Positions 7,828-11,635 of a stretch of 11,635 nt of DNA are shown in pieces. Within the stretch, counting starts at the first letter, position 1, and each line of letters begins with the position of its first letter. Under the pieces are notes generated by a model, which made no database searches, was not told where the DNA came from, and saw only the letters and a list, made by a program, of their open reading frames with translations. The position numbers were made by a program, and so were the translations under genes. This DNA comes from Euperipatoides rowelli (lineage: Eukaryota > Onychophora > Udeonychophora > Euonychophora > Peripatopsidae), in the NCBI GenBank assembly GCA_003024985.2, contig PXIH01S0026568.1; one strand, given 5' to 3'.

Positions 7828-8157
7828 AGTGGGCTAAAGGATAGTATTTTTTCACATATTTTATTTTAACATGGAACCCCAATCTTTCTATGGTACNAAG
7901 AGATTTTGAAAACTTTCAGAGGCTTTATAAATAGTCATACAAAACAGTCAGCCTTTTAAAAATTATTGTCAAAATGGGAATTGATTGATCTAGCTGTTGT
8001 AAAGAATACACAGTTTTTGAATACAAGGTTTTCTATAGAAGTAAAAGGGAATAGGCTAGATATAAACTTAGTTGCTATTTCAAATTCTTTGGGATTGGAT
8101 TTTGACTTTGAATTGGTGTTTTGTCCTTATTCAGATCATTTGATTATTAAATGTTAA
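7670..8157 (+). pseudogene. LINE-B ORF2, endonuclease domain fragments
   Basis: At about 7670 MINILSYNSVNTL resembles the opening strand of L1-type endonucleases, where the Asn before VNxL is a metal ligand; KEVQNF at its end (to 7783) sits where the LQE motif is expected. The middle of the domain (7784-7965) is poorly preserved and contains the ambiguous base at 7897. The C-terminal part is clearer. GNRLDINLVAISNSL (about 8050-8094) matches the S/N-R-x-D-x-x-L-V-S block, and CPYSDHLIIKC (8122-8154) carries the catalytic SDH, ending at TAA 8155. The family is well supported by the SDH and RLD landmarks; the N-terminal assignment is weaker. Confidence 0.7.
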
Positions 8158-8196
8158 GGAATAAGTTATGACGAAACTAATAATTAGAATAATGTA

Positions 8197-8847
8197 AAGC
8201 CAGGCACACACTAGGAGAAAAAAACTTCGTAGTTTTCATACTTGGCAGGTAATGATGCAAAAGTTTCGCAAGAGTAATCTGACGCACACTAGGATAATTT
8301 TTTTTTATTTGAAAGTTTTTCTCTTAGTGTGCATACTGCTGTTGTCAAAATAGAAAGTGACATTCAATGACTACCACATTAATTGATTTGTATATTATTG
8401 TATTAAATACGATACCAAAGCTGATACCAAAGCTCTTGCAGAATCGTCGTTTTTAATAAAATATATAAATAAATACATAGTGACTTGTTGTGATATTCAA
8501 TTAAGTGCTGGTTGTACAGACACGGATATTTTTATACTTATTGAATTTATAGTGATATTTCATCATCGTTCCCGTTTTTGTTTTTGTTGGCGAAGCAAGT
8601 GGCCAGCATTTTTATTTTTCAGTTAGTAAAGTCAAGCCACATGTTCTCAACTTCTCATCATCGGGTGATTGGCTGTGTTTTTTTACTTCGAAGAGAAAAT
8701 TTGCAAAAAGGCGACCAGAGGTCTACTTTTGAAAGTGATGAAAGTCTGGTTTTCTCTAGAGTATTTTGATACACACGAGAGTATTTACCTTCGGAGTACA
8801 ATTTTTCAATGCTTCAAAATAAAATTGTCCTAGTGTGTGCTAGGCTT
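8197..8847. mobile_element. Non-autonomous inverted-repeat DNA element (MITE-like), 651 bp
   Basis: AAGCCAGGCACACACTAGGA (8197-8216) and the reverse complement of 8828-8847 (AAGCCTAGCACACACTAGGA) match at 18 of 20 positions. No transposase-like frame lies between them; a 63-codon frame at 8578-8769 shows no recognisable motif. The end motif is repeated inside in both orientations (8284-8295 and 8323-8332). The element falls in the endonuclease-to-reverse-transcriptase linker of LINE-B: endonuclease ends before it and FNPHWNEEILKECLEEVE begins just after it (8857). I found no clear target duplication, so the superfamily (PIF/Harbinger, hAT, CACTA or other) is unassigned. Confidence 0.72.
8411..8434 (+). 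repeat. 12-bp perfect tandem duplication
   Basis: GATACCAAAGCT is present twice with no gap, inside the inverted-repeat DNA element. It is probably replication slippage, or a trace of an excised insertion. Confidence 0.7.
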
Positions 8848-8849
8848 AT

Positions 8850-10424
8850 GAGGATTTAACCCTCACTGGAATGAAGAAATCCTCAAGGAATGTCTTGAAG
8901 AAGTGGAGTGACAAATGATAATTATTGGTGACGAATTGAATCTGGTGTGAAATTGCATAATTAGAAAAAAAATCTAGTTTATCGGTTGGCAATGAAAAAA
9001 CAGAGAAATAATGAAAAGTAAATAGTGACTGAATTGATTGTCTTAAAAAGAGAAATGGACATTTAGGTGATCAGCATCACAGGATAAAAAGGTGATAACA
9101 AAATATAGGAAGAGAATTGAGCTTTTAGAAGCTATGCAATGTAGGAGAATGATGTTTAAGTTAAAATAATTACGTGTTTTGTGATAATAGAGTTATTGTT
9201 GATGCTATGCAGAACTATCTTATTGAACAATTGAATGGTAAAATAAAAAGTTATTTAACCGTATGGAATACAGTAAGTTTTTGGAACATCAGGAATTTAG
9301 GATTTGGAGGGGTAAAATGTTAAAATTCCTGAAAGTGAATTAAATAAATAATTTATCAATTAAAATATTTCTATGGAAGAGCTTGATTGGGTATCGAACA
9401 AAATTAAAAGGTCTGCCTCACCAGGACCCGATAGTATGACCTCTTTGTTTTATAAAGTTATGTCTCTAACTTTTAAAGAGAGTTTATTGGATTTTTATAA
9501 TTGTTTATTAAATGACATTGAAGGGGAAACTGTCATTAAAAAATATAATTTGGTATTTTTAAAAATGTTGCCAAATGGCAAAAAGGATGAAGTTATGGTA
9601 GATGTTAGGAATATAAGGCCTATATCTTTAATTAATGAAGACTTAAAAATCCTTCTTAGAGTTAATATTGTTTTAAATGAAATTTTTACTGCAAATATTT
9701 ATGGCATTGGAGGAAGATCGATATAATGGCTTTAATGAGTTACCATTTAGTATTTAATGAGTATTGCAGAAAAGGGAGAATGAGTTAATGCTGTTTAGAG
9801 TAGATATGGAGAAGGCTTTTGACAGGAGCATTTCTTGTTGCAGGGCTCTTCGCTCTTCGCCCTGTGTTTACTTGAATTAATTATGAAGGTGGAAAGGGCC
9901 ATTAAAGGGATTGCATTATGTAAAATTGCAGGTATTGAATACCATAAATTATATTGGCAATGTATCAGATCTTTTTCTCCAATGATAATGAATTTAAAAA
10001 GGTATTTAAAATCTTTCAAGAATTTGAAATGTTAATAGGTTCTAAAATACATATGAACGAAATATTGTGTATACAGTATCAAGCAAAATAAACTTAAAAA
10101 CAAGAATATAGTAGGAGGGAATAAATCTAAAATTTTGGGAATCGATTTTCCAGTACAGGAATCAGGGAAGTTAGCATGGGAGAAATTTATAAAGGGGTGG
10201 GAAAAATTGATTTAATGTTGAAGATGATAAGCCAATCAACTTTAGGATGGAAAGAGTTAAATTAATTAATGTATGTGTAATTTCAATGTGGACTTACTTT
10301 TTGCCATTTATGAAAATTACAAGTAATATTATGAAAAGATTGAACTATGCATTCTAAAACACCAATTTTGGGAAGTATAAAATTATAGCAATGGAGAAAG
10401 TATACAACCCAGAAAAAAAGTTTT
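8850..10424 (+). pseudogene. LINE-B ORF2, linker and reverse transcriptase, broken and internally deleted
   Basis: The linker begins FNPHWNEEILKECLEEVE near 8857. Reverse transcriptase landmarks follow in order: SASPGPDSMTSLFYK (from 9415) and RNIRPISLINEDLKILLR (from about 9610), both in the frame opened by ATG 9373. Next is motif A VDMEKAFDR (9800-9826, catalytic Asp codon 9803), then a motif B remnant LQGSSLFALCLLELI (from 9838) only about 15 bases later. After this, KVERAIKGIALCKIAGI leads to the place where YADD is expected; there the sequence is scrambled (near 9950-9975) and no intact catalytic pair remains. Downstream blocks include NEFKKVFKIFQEFEML (from 9987), KILGIDFPVQESGKLAWEKF (from about 10129), and VISMWTYFLPFMKITS (from about 10278). 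Multiple frame changes and stops are present. Confidence 0.8.
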
Positions 10425-10858
10425 TTTTAATTTACTGGATGTAAGGGTATTAAGTAAGTCAATAATGTGGAATTTAATCAATAAGGCAAAGGAACATTCA
10501 AATGTGATAAATAGGTTTTTGGAAGGTCCAGTGCTTATAACGGATGGGTTGGTAAGGCAATGGATAAAAAAATATTTGGAAAATGTAATTGGGCATCAAC
10601 AGCTTTTAGGGTATAAGAAATGGTACCAGTGCTTCTTGAAAGCGAATAATAAATTCAAGGAATATAAGAACAAAATGGTTAATTTAAAAAAGTATAAAAA
10701 ATTTCTCTTTGTAGGAAATATGGCAGATTAGGTGTATTGCCGACAGGGGTAGAGTTAGCTAGAATGTGGATAATTGTATGTTTTGCAATAACAGAAGTTG
10801 AAACGATCGGACTTCAGGTATATATTTACAAAAATAAATGTTGCAAGATAACAAGGGT

Positions 10859-10877
10859 AGAGATAAGGAGGTATTGT
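10859..10877 (+). repeat. Target-site duplication of SINE copy 2, left
   Basis: AGAGATAAGGAGGTATTGT is repeated exactly at 11162-11180. The 19-base perfect match suggests a younger insertion than SINE copy 1, whose duplications differ by one base, though one difference is weak evidence. Confidence 0.96.
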
Positions 10878-11161
10878 GTCTCTGTTCTGTGGTTGAGTGG
10901 GTTACTGCTCGATGAACCTGAGACATATGCCGGGGGTTATAGGTTGATCCCCTGCTAGGGCAGTTAAGGAAATGATTTTTTTCCCTAAGCTATAACAGCT
11001 CGCCTTGGGTTTTTTCCCGGTATGCTGCCCTTCTTAACATCTAGGAACCTGTTTCTAGTGTATTTATTATCAATTTATTCTTATTAATTTATTAAGTAAA
11101 CACAAAAAAATACATTTCTTCTCCCGTTGGTGGGGAAATTTATTTAAAAAAAAAAAAAAAA
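10878..11161 (+). mobile_element. tRNA-derived SINE, copy 2, full length
   Basis: This is the same family as 6944-7219. It begins GTCTCTGTTCTGTGG and has an A-box-like TGGTTGAGTGG (10890-10900) and a B-box-like GGTTGATCCCC (10942-10952). The body runs from GGGCAGTTAAGGAA to AGGAACCTGTTTCT, and the 3' segment TTCTTCTCCCGTTGG is followed by poly(A). The GGGCAG (10958-10963)/CTGCCC (11025-11030) pair is preserved. The 3' stem is weaker than in copy 1 (TCTCCC against GGGAAA, one mismatch). By eye the bodies are highly similar with scattered substitutions and small indels. It sits near the end of LINE-B ORF2. Confidence 0.92.
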
Positions 11162-11180
11162 AGAGATAAGGAGGTATTGT
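11162..11180 (+). repeat. Target-site duplication of SINE copy 2, right
   Basis: This is an exact copy of 10859-10877, directly after the poly(A) tail. The ORF2 reading frame resumes at the next base. Confidence 0.96.
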
Positions 11181-11387
11181 CAAATAATTAATAAACAATT
11201 TGATATTTCTTTGTTCTTGAAAAAATTAAACTTTGACATCATACCTGCTAATGTATTAAAATTTGTAATGTCTGTACTTTTCGCAAGAGTGTATAGAAAT
11301 TATATAATGGATCTGGAACAACATATTTGTCAGAAAGTGAATAAGATGTGTATAAGAGATATGTTTTTTTTTTGCAGGAAGAAGTGA

Positions 11388-11635
11388 TGATAAAAATTTG
11401 GGGGAAATCTATAAGGGAAATTATGAAGTGTGTATTATTTTTTTTTCAGTTAGATTTTATATGTATTGAATAAAAATATTTTGTAATAGCTTTTGAGTTC
11501 CATTTTTCAGATGTAAAAATCTGTGTTATGTTATTATTATTATTATATAGGGCTTTATTCAACATAAAAACATTATATAAATATCATAGTATCATACATT
11601 AAAAGTAATTTGAGTGTTTTATAAAAGGTCATAGC
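11388..11635. other. LINE-B 3' UTR and AT-rich flank, no gene seen
   Basis: After the ORF2 stop the sequence is AT-rich with T tracts. An AATAAA at 11470-11475 is a plausible polyadenylation signal for LINE-B, giving an end near 11500, but no poly(A) tail is visible. A TTA/ATT microsatellite lies at about 11530-11547. CATTATATAAATAT at 11570-11583 faintly resembles CATTATGTGATATAA at 6782-6796, a very weak candidate LINE-B target duplication. No other feature is supported before the window ends. Confidence 0.5.

Larger units (their letters stand above)
10425..11387 (+). pseudogene. LINE-B ORF2 C-terminal region, split by a SINE
   Basis: LLDVRVLSKSIMWNLINKAK (from about 10432) matches the conserved block after the polymerase, and the frame runs to TAG at 10729-10731. 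Next comes RLGVLPTGVELARMW-like sequence, then a CMFC pair (10775-10786) in one frame and SETIG-like residues in another, the remains of the C-terminal Cys/His motif broken by a frameshift. The frame continues to RRYC at 10877, where SINE copy 2 interrupts. It resumes at 11181 in the same phase (net insertion 303 bases) with QIINKQFDISLFLKKLNFDI and ends at TGA 11385-11387, followed closely by two further stops in other registers. This is probably the natural end of ORF2. Confidence 0.75.
6815..11500 (+). mobile_element. LINE-B: second L1/Tx1-clade retrotransposon, degenerate and multiply interrupted
   Basis: This two-ORF LINE is distinct from LINE-A: it is more AT-rich and its motif sequences differ. 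In order it shows an ORF1 N-terminus (6854-7503), endonuclease fragments (about 7670-8157), a linker and reverse transcriptase (about 8850-10100), a thumb-like block, and a C-terminal segment ending at a stop at 11385-11387 followed by an AATAAA at 11470-11475. SINE copies at 6944 and 10878 and an inverted-repeat DNA element at 8197 lie inside it. The boundaries are approximate: the 5' limit is set by the first in-frame Met and the 3' limit by the polyadenylation-like signal. I found no convincing target duplication for the element itself. Confidence 0.78.

Noticed and set aside
7522-7831. TACAGTG motifs resembling Tc1/mariner ends
   Set aside because: The two copies are in direct, not inverted, orientation and have no TA duplication, so they cannot be a mariner end pair.
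7897-7897. Single N as a biological feature
   Set aside because: It is an ambiguous base call within a decayed LINE segment and has no biological meaning.
8578-8769. 63-codon frame in the inverted-repeat element
   Set aside because: No transposase or other motif is seen, and it contains degenerate copies of the element's end motif, so it is non-coding.
1-11635. CRISPR array, operon, defence system or prophage
   Set aside because: There are no regularly spaced repeats, no ribosome-binding sites and no bacterial-type gene packing; all signals are eukaryotic transposon remains.

Overview
The window looks like intergenic or intronic DNA from an animal nuclear genome. It is AT-rich and full of poly(A)/poly(T) runs. 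It contains no intact host gene that I can recognise, and almost every coding-like stretch is decayed transposon. Element types point to a non-mammalian vertebrate (fish, amphibian or an early vertebrate lineage) or a related marine animal: L1/Tx1-clade LINEs with a zinc-knuckle ORF1, a hAT element with Charlie-like ends (CAGxGxTTCTCAACC), and a tRNA-derived SINE. The species cannot be fixed from sequence alone. One ambiguous base (N at 7897) suggests a draft assembly.

Layout. 1-1944: AT-rich, no gene seen; its last few hundred bases may be the 5' UTR of the first LINE. 1945-~6790: LINE-A, a near full-length but broken Tx1-like element. Its gag-like ORF1 (1945-~3677) is split by a 554-bp hAT element (2520-3073) with perfect 8-bp target duplications. 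Its ORF2 (3829-~6791) has recognisable endonuclease, reverse transcriptase and C-terminal zinc-finger regions. ~6815-~11500: LINE-B, a second, more AT-rich L1/Tx1-clade element that follows directly. Its ORF1 N-terminus (6854-7503) is split by SINE copy 1 (6944-7219). ORF2 starts near 7670 and continues in pieces to a stop at 11385-11387. LINE-B is further broken by a 651-bp inverted-repeat DNA element (8197-8847) and by SINE copy 2 (10878-11161). 11388-11635: 3' UTR-like and flanking AT-rich sequence with a short TTA microsatellite.

Order of events (inferred from nesting): LINE-A came first. The hAT element then landed in its ORF1, and LINE-B came to lie at its 3' end. The two SINEs and the inverted-repeat element inserted into LINE-B. 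All coding regions carry stops and frameshifts, so nothing here should make functional protein.

Best leads: (i) two full-length copies of a tRNA-headed SINE that share a body with two potential stem-loops, both with clear 19-20-bp target duplications; (ii) a DNA element whose end motif GCACAC(AC)TAGGA recurs as two interleaved inverted pairs; (iii) a hAT element with nine GAGCAC/GTGCTC motifs near its ends; (iv) a LINE reverse transcriptase in which motif A abuts motif B through an internal deletion.
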